Of a DNA stretch of 64,000 nucleotides, positions 9,501 through 19,466 are shown in pieces (position 1 is the stretch's first letter; the number at the start of each line of letters is the position of its first letter). The notes beneath the pieces are model-generated. The model had not been told where the DNA came from. It saw only the letters and a program-made list of their open reading frames with translations, and ran no database searches. The DNA is from OLB11 sp041392835 (GTDB lineage Bacteria; Bacteroidota; Bacteroidia; Chitinophagales; Chitinophagaceae): positions 1 to 64,000 of the forward strand of contig JAWKLF010000009.1 in assembly GCA_041392835.1 (NCBI GenBank). Direction: 5' to 3'. Both the position numbers and the translations under genes were made by a program.

Positions 9501-10441
9501 GCTCTATTGATGTGTATGTAACGGGTGGTAGTGGAAATTATTTTGCACGCTTACTACCCCATCCTACACTATATTCTATAGATAGTAGTAAACATTTTGC
9601 ATGGCTTGCTCCTGATAATTATACCTTGAGCGTTTCAGATCGTGTTTGTAAAAATGGAAACTATACAATACTTGTTCCTATAGATAGCGGACTCTGGGTT
9701 TCTCCACCTTTATCAATAAGTGCTAACACCCCTGTGTGTGAAGGAGAAACCTTAGTATTAAAAGCACAAGGCGAAAATAGTGGTAGTTATGCGTGGTATG
9801 CTCAAAATCATGGCTTTATTGGTCAGGGTCAGGAGCTTACTTTAGAAAATGTTGATTTATCGTATAGCGATACATATAGAGTTTTTCATTTAATAGATGG
9901 ATGTGCAAGCGAAGCTTTAAGCATACCCCTACACATATTTGAAACACCCCAAAATGCTTTTGTACATACTGAATGTAATGAAATGAATGGATTTTCGTCG
10001 TTGGAGGTGTATGCCGAAATGATGAGTACAGATACATTATTGTATGCATTGAATGATGGTGTTTTTCAAGCAAGTCCTTTTTTTAATAATTTATCAAATG
10101 GATTATATACCATACGCATTAAAAATAAGTCAGGTGCCTGTGAACAAAGCATACAACAAGAAATTGCCTGTGCATGTCAATGCTCCAAATCGAGTGCAAG
10201 CATATTTCCCAATCCTTCATCGGGACAGTTTAAACTGATGCTAAGTTTAATGGATGGTGTAGATTTTTTACAATATGCTATTTATGATATACAAGGAAAA
10301 ATTATTATGAAAAAAGTAATAGAAGTAAATCAACTTGCTTTTATTGAAAACATATCTATGCCTTCTTTTTCCAAAGGATATTATCTATTGCAAGTAGAAA
10401 CAAATCAAGAAAAATTAAAATTTCCGCTTCGAATCAACTAA
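6569..10441 (+). CDS. Giant T9SS-secreted surface protein with Ig-like and SprB-like repeats
   Basis: This 1290-residue protein has a cleavable signal peptide (residues 1-21, ending NIQAQ) and a C-terminal type A T9SS sorting domain starting near residue 1210 (SIFPNPSSGQFKL) that ends in LKFPLRIN. The body alternates two module types: Ig-like units with a conserved Cys pair opening as HCVGETIIL, FCEGDTLLL or VCEGETLVL, and SprB-like units of the form LYAIDGLAFQ. A longer module containing SNDPDGNGPC occurs twice (around residues 430 and 855). DPDGNG resembles a calcium-binding loop. It is probably an adhesin or extracellular matrix protein; no enzyme domain is seen. Its stop overlaps that of the convergent M1 gene. 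Confidence 0.85.
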   Translation: MKIILLATTWILFILTNIQAQVNIYNPFTQNIHFQPEPSTNGFACGQHTTLQFTAGLTTASDANLWITQPLKIIIKKTGFILANSNINACISGSYAANFDWAISSSDTNKIIGTQNQLLYGIGNMPLFPNTNASGIISLSLITPSSQTFLNIEVSIDVPLYMQTFNSINDDMESSSTQSYCSPAIYCQEAPILHLEPSAHFCVGDKVVLVANSQIGSNFTWHIPSTCTNAQIIDTIDGKSQLIINQYTADCNGLFRVSALKPGCSIQSSEDSIVLNSSKAALIQSVTTQCVNNNGVVSVQASHPDSLALVYAINNSNFQSSPNLNTYTGSSFFVAVKPIASQCVSYYQGQCVYCPNQAINCALPPKDSIDAPSLVCANSPIFLSGFFQNASEVFWTSSGNGFFTKTSSTISGENIAYHPSSDDIKNGFVSIFLTSNDPDGNGPCMAAHCAKHIQLIQNLVVSDIQIADSICMYAPLHISVPSIPKGATVSWDTPWGPVTDKDIDIDSVLTLHQGVYTAHISAFACTSISVSDTINIHNPPIFNFAITSQDEYCYQAGNGKINLNFWGDYSTLKICIQGPISMCKNASSSTAFNYLCAGIYYVSILDTVCNTLLAYDTLTIHSPQAVPKPSISTTTNHCVGETIILSGSTPLSSQTIEWTKYQSNFYALGNQISIPNIQLLQSGTYIAKTIDSLGCASAAETFNLSIYHQPELLNLDLTCENNVAHIYVSASGVGNLYAIDGLAFQDSSHFSHVSAGNHIIYVKNPSLCIDSQTIYVPPCGCNINQEMILSMPTLACGYVAIPIQVNTAQILSIQATSTGSGTFSPIGTQSPYQFSYTPSPSDIQNGSVEISLISNDPDGNGPCLPLIKKQRIQLRDSLSALQIFSNQNSFCEGDTLLLQSIENIPTLTWELPNTNFVQASSLFLDEINSLQSGMYTAIHSGFGCTTKKDSILISIQPKPILNVTYDAMPEGCRGHGNGSIDVYVTGGSGNYFARLLPHPTLYSIDSSKHFAWLAPDNYTLSVSDRVCKNGNYTILVPIDSGLWVSPPLSISANTPVCEGETLVLKAQGENSGSYAWYAQNHGFIGQGQELTLENVDLSYSDTYRVFHLIDGCASEALSIPLHIFETPQNAFVHTECNEMNGFSSLEVYAEMMSTDTLLYALNDGVFQASPFFNNLSNGLYTIRIKNKSGACEQSIQQEIACACQCSKSSASIFPNPSSGQFKLMLSLMDGVDFLQYAIYDIQGKIIMKKVIEVNQLAFIENISMPSFSKGYYLLQVETNQEKLKFPLRIN

Positions 10442-13400
10442 AAAGAACGTCCTATGCCAATAATCCAACGCCAATCCAAGAACTCGGGTTTGGCATATGG
10501 AGGAGAACTAAGGAATAAAGGCATATCAAAACGAATCGTAAAGGGTTTTAATTTATCTAATGGGCCAAACTTCTTTATAGTCATGGCTACGCCTAAACCA
10601 GCATCCATTCTTACTTTGCTCCACCCTGTGCTGGGTGTAAAAGTATAAGGAGCATTGGGCGAAAGAGCAGCTCTACTCATGAATCCAGCATCTGCAAAAA
10701 CATAGGTGTCAAAATGTATGTAGTCGCGTATATACTTGGGTCTAATTTTGATATAATTATCAAAATCTATTTCGGTATTTAGCGAAGCACCGCTCATGCC
10801 TTTGTAGTTGATATACAAAAGACCATCTTTGTCTTCATCAACAGCATAATAACCATTATAGCCTCTTAAATTTAATCCTCCGCCTTGATGAATATGAGCA
10901 AATTGGTCTGTGTGCATGCCACTCAATGAGCGAGGTGCTATACCTTGCGAACGTATCCATTTGTTATCCATCATATCTTCTGGATTGGCTCCACTCATAT
11001 AAAGTAAACTTTCTGTGGGAGCATCTTTGCCAAACCCATAGCGAGCAAATACTCTGGCTTTTATATCAAATTTTTTCCATCTTTTTGCTTGCAAGCATTC
11101 GCCTTCTATAAATGCGTATTGATAAGACAATGGAGCACGCATAGATAATTTTATTTTACTTTGTCCTAATATGGAATTGAGTCTTTGCGAAAATTGGAAT
11201 TGTAAATATGTATTTTCTTTAGTTGTTAGATTGCCTGCATCTACATATGAAGTCCACTCGTTGGGTAAAAGCAAATAATCTTTTGCACTGCTTTTCTTTC
11301 TAAATTGTGTTGTTAATGCAAGTTGAAATTGAGCATGCTCTGTTAGTTCGTAATATGAATACAAACTTTTTTTAGCAAATCCATCTATATATCTTGCATC
11401 AATGCCGGCATGGAGTTTATGAGTCCATTTTTTGAGGGGTGTTTCGTATTGCACTGCATAGTTAAAGGGCGACGTGTTTTTCCAAAAAGATTCTCCCTCT
11501 AAGGTTTGATAGTCGCTCAATGTTAATTGTCGGGTATTGAACCAAACAGAAGCATTTAATTTTCGCAAATAATTATATTGGCTTCCTTCTAAATGTAGTC
11601 CAACTTTGAGACCATCTACGGCATTCCACCACAAATCTGGACGCCAATATAAATCGTATTTTTTCCAAGAAGGATAACGACTAATAAAACGTTCTAAATA
11701 CAAATTTTTGGATGCGGGCGAAAGCCTCATGCCAGGCGTTTTATAATTATTTATCATATCCACATCTGCTAATCTGTTGCTAGGATCTATTTGTACAGTT
11801 TTGATACCATTCGGTATGATCACTTTAGCAGTATATTCTGGATACATCAAATCCCAACCATACCACATGGGAAGTGTTTTGCTCGTTGTTTTTTTTCTAT
11901 AAATAGTATTTGGGATATAATAATTTGTTACGTTTCCTTTTTTGTCAGTAATACTAAAATCTATAGGCATTTGCATATCCCCTATTCGTTTAAAGGTGAT
12001 ATCGTATTGATTTTTTTGGAATGAAGATGCTTTTATTTTACTGATACTATAATCGGTATGTTTGGTTGTTTCTAACCACTGATCAAAAAACCAATTGAGG
12101 TCGCTTTGTGTATATTCTATGATTGCTTGTCTAAAATCTTCAAAATAGGGATGGCAAAATTTCCATTTGGCTACATAATGTTTCATAGCTTGTTGAAAAA
12201 CAGAATCGCCCAAAACATATTGTAGATTATAAAGCATAGTTGCTGTTTTGTGATAGACATTACTATATCCATTTTCGTGTCCTATAGCCGAATGAAAATC
12301 ATTGGAATGTGTATTCAATGCTTTGTCATCATTTCGAATAGCATCATACATATATCGGTTATATACTGTACGATCCATAACCAAGTTTTTGGTTTTGTAT
12401 TTACGATGCAATTTATTTTTAGGAAGCGTTTCTATCATGGTGTCACCATCAATTTTTTGTAAACCCCAAGCAGTCAGAAACTGAGTAAACCCTTCATCTA
12501 AAGCAGCTCTATAGGTTTCGTTGTTTCCTATCATACCATAAAACCAATTGTGTCCAATTTCGTGTACCAAAAGACCTCTATAATCCGGATCGGCACCACC
12601 ATCCAATGTTAGCATGGGGTATTCCATGCCATCGTCGGCATCGGCTGCTATCATTTTAGGATATTCATACATACCAAAATCTTCAGAAAAGGTTTTGATA
12701 ATTTTGCTTACATAGTCAGCAGAATTTTGCCATTTGGATGCGTGTGGTTCTTTGACAAGACCTATACATTTTATACCATTCCAAGTTTTTTCGTCAATAC
12801 GATAATGAGGATCGGCTGTAAAGGCGAAGTCATGAACATTGCGCGCTATATAATGCCAAGTTTTTCTTTTTGAAGAATCGTATTCAACAATAGTGCTTGG
12901 GCTTTCATTCCAAGGTTTGTTGGCAAAGTTTTTAATGTTTAATTTTTCTTTAAGAGACTGAGGCAATACTTCCTCTTCGTTGGTTAACGTGCCTGTAGCT
13001 TCTACTATGTAGTTATTAGGAAATGTTAATTCAACATCAAATAGCCCGTAGTCGCCATATAATTCTTTGTTTAGATGTTGGTCGGTGTCCCACCCTTTTT
13101 TCATGTCATAAACAGCTATACGAGGGTACCAATGCACTCCATTGTAATGCCACCAGCCCCATGATTTATATATACCCATACGACGACGAAGCTGTCCAAT
13201 ATCAAAATAAGTATTGAAATTCATAGTGATTTTTATGGATTCGCCCGTACGCATTGGTTTATTGAGTGTAAGTTTTAATATAGTATTGTCTAATGTACTT
13301 GAAACAGGCTTGCCATCTATTAAAATAGAACTTACTGTAGTACCAAGACCCTGTTCTTGATACTTACCACGATGAGTAACAGATTGGTGATTGACTTTGT

Positions 13401-13698
13401 GTAACTCTTCTAAATAAGAGCCTTTGATAAAAGCATTTTGATACAAATGAAAATACACTTCGTGAAGCGTAAAGGGTGAATTGTTTGTATAAACAAGTTC
13501 TTCGCTTGCCTGTATGACATTGGCCGAAATAGACGCTTTTATTTTATAATGTACATCTTGTTGCCAATAGCCATCATAAGGTTTTCTGTATTTCCAGTAG
13601 TGAGGATTGGCAGTACTTTGGTAATAATTCTGATTTTGAGCAATGGCTTCAAAATTGAATAAAAGGCTTAAAAAAATGCCTATAATTGTAAATTTCAT
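10438..13698 (-). CDS. M1 family metallopeptidase fused to an outer-membrane beta-barrel-like domain
   Basis: This 1086-residue protein has a signal peptide (to about residue 20, ending AIAQ) and an M1 aminopeptidase domain. The zinc site is HEIGHNWFYG near residue 378 with the third ligand Glu in ALDEGFTQF, and DGMEYPML replaces the classic GAMEN substrate motif. From about residue 670 the sequence changes to alternating amphipathic strands rich in Tyr/Trp/Arg (for example VGLHLEGSQYNYL, RIRPK-type turns), ending in a C-terminal Phe (GIGRSF), as in outer-membrane barrels. The reading is a surface or periplasmic peptidase anchored by its own barrel. It follows the TonB-like gene with a one-base TAATG overlap, so the two are translationally coupled. 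Confidence 0.88.
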   Translation of the reverse strand: MKFTIIGIFLSLLFNFEAIAQNQNYYQSTANPHYWKYRKPYDGYWQQDVHYKIKASISANVIQASEELVYTNNSPFTLHEVYFHLYQNAFIKGSYLEELHKVNHQSVTHRGKYQEQGLGTTVSSILIDGKPVSSTLDNTILKLTLNKPMRTGESIKITMNFNTYFDIGQLRRRMGIYKSWGWWHYNGVHWYPRIAVYDMKKGWDTDQHLNKELYGDYGLFDVELTFPNNYIVEATGTLTNEEEVLPQSLKEKLNIKNFANKPWNESPSTIVEYDSSKRKTWHYIARNVHDFAFTADPHYRIDEKTWNGIKCIGLVKEPHASKWQNSADYVSKIIKTFSEDFGMYEYPKMIAADADDGMEYPMLTLDGGADPDYRGLLVHEIGHNWFYGMIGNNETYRAALDEGFTQFLTAWGLQKIDGDTMIETLPKNKLHRKYKTKNLVMDRTVYNRYMYDAIRNDDKALNTHSNDFHSAIGHENGYSNVYHKTATMLYNLQYVLGDSVFQQAMKHYVAKWKFCHPYFEDFRQAIIEYTQSDLNWFFDQWLETTKHTDYSISKIKASSFQKNQYDITFKRIGDMQMPIDFSITDKKGNVTNYYIPNTIYRKKTTSKTLPMWYGWDLMYPEYTAKVIIPNGIKTVQIDPSNRLADVDMINNYKTPGMRLSPASKNLYLERFISRYPSWKKYDLYWRPDLWWNAVDGLKVGLHLEGSQYNYLRKLNASVWFNTRQLTLSDYQTLEGESFWKNTSPFNYAVQYETPLKKWTHKLHAGIDARYIDGFAKKSLYSYYELTEHAQFQLALTTQFRKKSSAKDYLLLPNEWTSYVDAGNLTTKENTYLQFQFSQRLNSILGQSKIKLSMRAPLSYQYAFIEGECLQAKRWKKFDIKARVFARYGFGKDAPTESLLYMSGANPEDMMDNKWIRSQGIAPRSLSGMHTDQFAHIHQGGGLNLRGYNGYYAVDEDKDGLLYINYKGMSGASLNTEIDFDNYIKIRPKYIRDYIHFDTYVFADAGFMSRAALSPNAPYTFTPSTGWSKVRMDAGLGVAMTIKKFGPLDKLKPFTIRFDMPLFLSSPPYAKPEFLDWRWIIGIGRSF

Positions 13699-14516
13699 TA
13701 ATTTTTATCTTTAATTACAAAATGTATTGGAAGTACCATACGGCTACTTACTTTTTTTCCATTTTTGGTGGCAGGTATCCAAGCAGGCATAGCATTTATA
13801 ATACGTAAGGCTTCTTCATCGCAGGGTTTAAAAAAGCCCTTTTCTACTTTAGCTTGCTTTATTTTTCCTTGCTCATCCACTACAAAACTACAAATAACCT
13901 TTCCTTGTTTGTTAGATTCTATTGCTTCTTTTGGAAATTTTAAATTCTTGATAATAAAATCATTTAGAGCTACATTTCCATTGGGAAAAGTAGGCATGGC
14001 TTGCTCATTTGTCAAAGAAGTGTTTATACTTGACTCCCTTTGCACACCAGCAACTTCATCGTCTTCTTGAGTAATGGGTTGAAAGGTTTTATTTTTCCAC
14101 TTTATTTTAGGAATTAGCTCCATAATTTCATTGCTCAAATCGTGTAAATAATCGGGGCCTTCGTTGGCATTTTTTATCATTTTGCCCTGATTGTTTTTAA
14201 TAATCTTAAAATGCGTTTTAGACACATCACTTGTCTTTACTTTATACATATCTGGAAGATTAAAAAAATCTTTGTCTTCGTACTTATCAAAAAGTCTATT
14301 AATGTATTTCATTTTTAGCTTTCCATTAATTTTCCCACTAAACAAACTATTTGATTTTCCGATATATTGGACTTTGCCATTATCTTGAATAGTGATAATA
14401 AAAGCCGGACATTTTCCAAAGCAAGGTGTACGCTCCATAGAAATGCTTGAAATGCCATCTTGAGCCTGGCCTAAGTAAGGAAATAATAGAAAAAAGTAAA
14501 AGAATATTTTATTCAT
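13698..14516 (-). CDS. DUF6438 and TonB C-terminal domain protein
   Basis: This 272-residue exported protein (signal peptide ending LGQAQ) has an N-terminal DUF6438 domain (ERTPCFGKCPAFIITIQDNG near residue 30) and a C-terminal TonB domain from about residue 175 (LKFPKEAIESNKQGKV, AWIPATKNGKKVSSRMVLPI). The TonB domain normally contacts TonB-dependent receptors to pass proton-motive energy. There is no clear cytoplasmic-membrane anchor other than the signal sequence, so it may be a periplasmic TonB-like protein rather than a true energiser. Its stop overlaps the M1 peptidase start by one base. Confidence 0.85.
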   Translation of the reverse strand: MNKIFFYFFLLFPYLGQAQDGISSISMERTPCFGKCPAFIITIQDNGKVQYIGKSNSLFSGKINGKLKMKYINRLFDKYEDKDFFNLPDMYKVKTSDVSKTHFKIIKNNQGKMIKNANEGPDYLHDLSNEIMELIPKIKWKNKTFQPITQEDDEVAGVQRESSINTSLTNEQAMPTFPNGNVALNDFIIKNLKFPKEAIESNKQGKVICSFVVDEQGKIKQAKVEKGFFKPCDEEALRIINAMPAWIPATKNGKKVSSRMVLPIHFVIKDKN

Positions 14517-14722
14517 TTGTTTAATTTTAAAGTACAGCTATATACCTATTTGGATATTGCCAAATATAGAGAATAAAAAGAGAGATAGCTACTAATTTTT
14601 TTAAGCTTTTAAATAAAATAAATAAGGATATAAATGTTTGTTATTTATGCCATTATCCTTTTAATTAGCTTAACTTAATAAGTACTTTTGGGTCTATTCT
14701 TAAAATACAAAATAGATAACGG

Positions 14723-17700
14723 TTGAAAAAGTTTTTTTCTATACTTGGCATTATCCTTTTTTTGCTCATAGTAGCATTGGGTATTGCCATGTTGATGCTA
14801 AAAAACGATAAATATCAAAATATTTTATTACAAAAAGCCACTACATATTTAAGCGAAAAATTAAAAACCAAAGTTACTGTTGATCATATACATTTATCAT
14901 TTTTCAATACATTTACTCTTGAGGGTGTATATGTAGAAGATGAAAAAAAAGACACGCTATTGTATGTTCGAAATTTAAACGTTCGTACTTCAGAATTACT
15001 GCGTAATTATTGGAATCATGAAACGTATTCTTTTAGAAACATAAAACTACATGATATAGTTGTGCGTTTGGATAGACCTCAAGATAGCTCTCGTTGGAAT
15101 TTTGATTTTATAGCCGAAGCATTTTCATCTCCATCACAGGATAGTACTCAGATCGTAACGGAAAATAAAGAAAAAACAAATACTAAAAATGAATTTCCAT
15201 TTTCGTTAGAACATGTTGAAATAGATGGTGCTCGATTTGCCATGATAGATAGATGGAATGGTGAAAACTTTATTGCATCTTTAAATGAGCTTCAAATTGA
15301 TATTAATAAGCTTGATATTGAAAAGACTATTTTCGAACTAGAGAAATTAGCTATTCATACATTAGCTTTTAAAGTAGAAGAATACGAAGGAGGTAAACCC
15401 AAACGAAAATTTAGAGATAGTAGCGATTGGGGCACTCCTTTTAATCCAAATTTAGCTTCTATAAATATCAATCAAATAGATTTGAAAGAATCTTCGTTTG
15501 CCTATTTAGATGGAAATGGCACATCGCCCAAACACGAATTTGATGAACGCAATCTTCAAATTAATCAAATTAATCTGTCGCTTTTACAAACAAAAATTGT
15601 AGCCGATACCATTTTTTCACAAATTGAAAATCTAACAGCAAAAGAACGATGCGGATTGGAAGTAAGCCAACTCAAAGCTCAAGTAAAGCTGTCTCAAATT
15701 GAAAGTGTACTAACTGATTTAATACTAAAAACACCTCACTCTTTAGTACAAGATCAATTTGAAATGCATTATCGAAATTTTCATGATTTTGAAAATTTTA
15801 TTGATGCAGTGAGTATGAAAGCCAAACTTAGTAAAAGTAAAATTTCATCAAAAGACATTGCTTATTTTGCTCCTATACTATTAAAATATCCAATAGATAT
15901 AGAAGCCGACGGTGAAGCACATGGAACCCTACCTCATCTGTATGCTAATAATTTAAAATTACATAATGGTCGTACAAGTTTTGTAGGCGACGCAGAAATA
16001 AAAGGTTTGCCCGATATTGATAAAACACATTTTTGGGTTCATGCAAAACAATTGAACACTACTGGTAACGATATTAATAGATTGGTACCTCAAACTCGTG
16101 TAGATGCTTTGGCATGGAAAGATTTGGATCAAATTTCATATCAAGGTATATATGAAGGTACCATACAAGATATACATTGTAAAGGCTTATTAAAAAGTAG
16201 CCTTGGACATGCAGATGTTGATTTGTATATGGATTTAGAGCCCAAAATAACTACTTATAAAGCATATGTCAATACAAATCAATTTTTGCTTGGTAAACTA
16301 ATCAAACAAAAAGATATTGGCCCTATTTCATTTAATGGAAACATAGAAGGAAAGGGTTTTGATTTGGCAACGTTAAACGCAAAAGTCAATGCTGAAATAA
16401 AACAGTTTAGTTATCAAAATCAAGCATATGAAAAAATACATGTAAATGGTATAGTGGCCAATAAAAAATTTGATGGCATATTTGTTTCTCAAGACCCTAA
16501 ATTAAGTATCAACTTTAATGGCAAATTAGATTTAAGTCAAGATCAGCCTGTATATAATTTTTCTTCTCGATTTATAAAATTCAACCTTAAAAAATTAGGC
16601 ATAACGGATAAAGAAATTATAGGCTCTGGTTATGCCAAACTACAATTTAAAGGCGATCATATAGACAATTTTCAAGGACAAGTAGATATAAGCAACTTGC
16701 AGCTTGAATATGAAGGGAAGCGTAATACTATTGAAAATTTTTCACTTTCTTCTACAACACTTGATAAATCAAAAATGCTGACCTTAAAAAGTGATATATT
16801 AGATGCTGAAGTAAATGGACAATATAATTTTTCGGCTTTGCCTGATGCGTTTCAGATGTATTTGCACTACTACTTGCCACAGTATATTAAGAAGCCCAAA
16901 GATGTAAAAAATCAACAACTCACATTTACTGCTAATCTCAAAAATGCAGATCCTATATTACAAACATTTTTTCCATTACTTTCAGATATCAATGGAAGCT
17001 ATTTGAGTGGTGAGCTCAATACTAATAATCAAAAATTGAGTATAGATTTTACGATTCCAAAATTAAGTTATGAGGATATACATATAGATAGTATAGTTGT
17101 TGTAAGTGCTGGTGATTTTTCAAGTTTAGATATGAATGCTATTACTTCAACCGTTTCTTACAAGGACAATGCCATTATACCATCTATGCAACTTGCAACA
17201 AGCATGTCAAACGATACAGCCTCTCTTTCACTGAATACTCAAAGTATAAATAATCTTTTTGGCGAAGCCTCCCTTCATTGCAAAGCAACTGCATTAAATA
17301 ATTCATTGTTTGTAAAATTATTGCGTTCTGAATTTTATTTAAAAAATGACCCTTGGCAAATTAGTAGTCCTTATGATTTAGTCTTTGGAAAAACAATTTC
17401 GATTCAAGATTTAGTGATGGAAAATGGTGCTCAAAAAATTAGTATTAATACGCTTAATAAAGAAATTCCAACACTACTGGTAAATCTTAAAGATATAGAT
17501 TTAGAAAAAATATCGAATTATGCAAACTTTGATGGTGTAACAGCTATAGGCAGAATACAAGGCGATATACATGTTGAAGATTTTGATAAAAACCCCATCA
17601 TAAAAAGCACATTATTTTCTAATCAAGATGTTCGCTTTAATCAAGATACACTTGGCTTAGTCAAAGCAAATTTTATATATGATACTAAAATTCAACGTAT

Positions 17701-19453
17701 CCAAATAGAAAAACCATCTGGCATATTTAGAAATGATGACAAAATAGAAATGTTTGGTGTTTATAATTTATCAGATAGTGTGGTTAATATGCAAGCACAT
17801 TTTGAAAATGCTCATCTCTCTTTGATAAGTCCATATATCAAGGACTTTGTTGAAAATTTAAAAGGAGAAGCTACAGGTATTGTATTTGCACAGGGCAAAT
17901 TGCCCAATCCAAATGTAGCCGGAAAAGTAGTTGTACATGATGCTGGTATGAAAGTTATTTATTTGGGAACTACGTATTCTATAGAAAAATCTGAAATTGA
18001 ATTTACTAATAATAAAATAAAAGTGGCACCTACCCTTTTGAAAGATGAACGAGAAGGAAATTATACAGGAACTCTTAAAGGGCAAATTACACACACCAAT
18101 TTTTCTAAATTCTTTTTAGACTTGGATATAGAATCACAAAATTTACTTTGTTTAAATACAAAACCTTCGCTCAATGAACTTTTCTATGGATATATAACAG
18201 CAAAAGCCGATATGAATTTATCAGGTTTTGTAGATGATTTGGAATTAGAAATAAATTGCAAACCGCTAAAAGGTTCTGTATTTTACCTTACCAGTGGTGC
18301 CTCTGGCGATGCTTCATCCTATGATTATGTAACATTTAAAGAGTATGGCAATGCGGAGCTACACGAAAAAGAATCTAAAAAAAATTATGCTAAAATAAAT
18401 TTTAATATAGAAACCACTCCAGATGCTGAAGTACATGTAGTATTGGATCAAAATACAAATGAAGAAATAGTAGCGCAAGGAAATGGAGATATTCGTTTGT
18501 TTATTGATTTAGGAAATGAAATGAATATGTTTGGTAATTATACCGTAACCAATGGAAAATATTTTTTCAATTTTAGAGGTGTTTTCAATAAACAATTTGA
18601 TATAGAAGAAGGTGGTAAATTAATTTGGAATGGAGATCCTTTGGATGCACAATTAGATTTGAATGCCACATATAAATTACCCAAATCGCTACCTCTAAAA
18701 CCATTGGTCAACGATATTTGGGATCAAATGGATGAATCTGATCAGGAAGAAGCTAAACATACATACCCTACCTATATTAAAATTAGCTTGAGCAAATCGC
18801 TAACAAGCCCCGAAATAAAATTTGATATAGTACAACCCGAAAATAAAGCACTTAGCTCCACAGGCTATACTCGATTAGAACAAATAAGAAATAATGAAAA
18901 AGAACTTGTAACACAAGCAGCAGTGCTTTTGCTTTTGGAACAATTTAAACAACCCGAAGGTTTGTCTAGTAATGCATATGGACAAACTGTTATATCTACA
19001 GTTTCGGACGTGGTTACCAGTGCCATTTCGAATGAGCTAACCAATCAATTTCAAAAATTAACCGGATTAGACAAAGTGAATCTAAATGTAGGCTATAATA
19101 ACTCGTTGAATTCTTTGGATAATTCTAATTCCAATCAAATTTCATTGAATGTACAGACCTCTTTATTTAAAGATAGAGTCATAGTAGATTTGGGCAATAG
19201 CGTAGATATTAATAAAAATGCAAGTGGCAACACATCGAGCAACTTTAACTTGTTTGGAGACTTTAAAGCGCAATACTTAATAACAGATGATGGCAGAATA
19301 CGACTCAATGCATTTAGAACAACAAACCAAGATTTAGAAAACAAAAACTACAGTAGAAGTGGTATAGGTATTTCATATAAAAAAGCTTTTAACTCCTTTG
19401 CGGACTTGTTTAAGAGCAAAAAGAAGCAACAAAAAGTTAATAAAACATCATAA
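14723..19453 (+). CDS. tamB: TamB family envelope translocation/assembly protein
   Basis: This 1576-residue protein has an N-terminal membrane anchor (residues about 4-26) and then an AsmA-like region with the LKTKVTVDHIHLSFFNTFTL pattern. A very long beta-rich section follows. The C-terminal DUF490 domain includes GNGDIRLFIDLGNEMNMFGN and the terminal helix region (LLLLEQFKQPEG). TamB spans the periplasm as a hydrophobic groove and works with an outer-membrane Omp85 partner to move lipids or proteins. The partner here is probably the tamL gene at 22.6-25.1 kb. The start is TTG; no ATG fits the MKKFFSILG beginning. The family range is about 1,250-1,700 residues. Confidence 0.92.
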   Translation: MKKFFSILGIILFLLIVALGIAMLMLKNDKYQNILLQKATTYLSEKLKTKVTVDHIHLSFFNTFTLEGVYVEDEKKDTLLYVRNLNVRTSELLRNYWNHETYSFRNIKLHDIVVRLDRPQDSSRWNFDFIAEAFSSPSQDSTQIVTENKEKTNTKNEFPFSLEHVEIDGARFAMIDRWNGENFIASLNELQIDINKLDIEKTIFELEKLAIHTLAFKVEEYEGGKPKRKFRDSSDWGTPFNPNLASININQIDLKESSFAYLDGNGTSPKHEFDERNLQINQINLSLLQTKIVADTIFSQIENLTAKERCGLEVSQLKAQVKLSQIESVLTDLILKTPHSLVQDQFEMHYRNFHDFENFIDAVSMKAKLSKSKISSKDIAYFAPILLKYPIDIEADGEAHGTLPHLYANNLKLHNGRTSFVGDAEIKGLPDIDKTHFWVHAKQLNTTGNDINRLVPQTRVDALAWKDLDQISYQGIYEGTIQDIHCKGLLKSSLGHADVDLYMDLEPKITTYKAYVNTNQFLLGKLIKQKDIGPISFNGNIEGKGFDLATLNAKVNAEIKQFSYQNQAYEKIHVNGIVANKKFDGIFVSQDPKLSINFNGKLDLSQDQPVYNFSSRFIKFNLKKLGITDKEIIGSGYAKLQFKGDHIDNFQGQVDISNLQLEYEGKRNTIENFSLSSTTLDKSKMLTLKSDILDAEVNGQYNFSALPDAFQMYLHYYLPQYIKKPKDVKNQQLTFTANLKNADPILQTFFPLLSDINGSYLSGELNTNNQKLSIDFTIPKLSYEDIHIDSIVVVSAGDFSSLDMNAITSTVSYKDNAIIPSMQLATSMSNDTASLSLNTQSINNLFGEASLHCKATALNNSLFVKLLRSEFYLKNDPWQISSPYDLVFGKTISIQDLVMENGAQKISINTLNKEIPTLLVNLKDIDLEKISNYANFDGVTAIGRIQGDIHVEDFDKNPIIKSTLFSNQDVRFNQDTLGLVKANFIYDTKIQRIQIEKPSGIFRNDDKIEMFGVYNLSDSVVNMQAHFENAHLSLISPYIKDFVENLKGEATGIVFAQGKLPNPNVAGKVVVHDAGMKVIYLGTTYSIEKSEIEFTNNKIKVAPTLLKDEREGNYTGTLKGQITHTNFSKFFLDLDIESQNLLCLNTKPSLNELFYGYITAKADMNLSGFVDDLELEINCKPLKGSVFYLTSGASGDASSYDYVTFKEYGNAELHEKESKKNYAKINFNIETTPDAEVHVVLDQNTNEEIVAQGNGDIRLFIDLGNEMNMFGNYTVTNGKYFFNFRGVFNKQFDIEEGGKLIWNGDPLDAQLDLNATYKLPKSLPLKPLVNDIWDQMDESDQEEAKHTYPTYIKISLSKSLTSPEIKFDIVQPENKALSSTGYTRLEQIRNNEKELVTQAAVLLLLEQFKQPEGLSSNAYGQTVISTVSDVVTSAISNELTNQFQKLTGLDKVNLNVGYNNSLNSLDNSNSNQISLNVQTSLFKDRVIVDLGNSVDINKNASGNTSSNFNLFGDFKAQYLITDDGRIRLNAFRTTNQDLENKNYSRSGIGISYKKAFNSFADLFKSKKKQQKVNKTS

Positions 19454-19466
19454 ATTATTCGGTACT

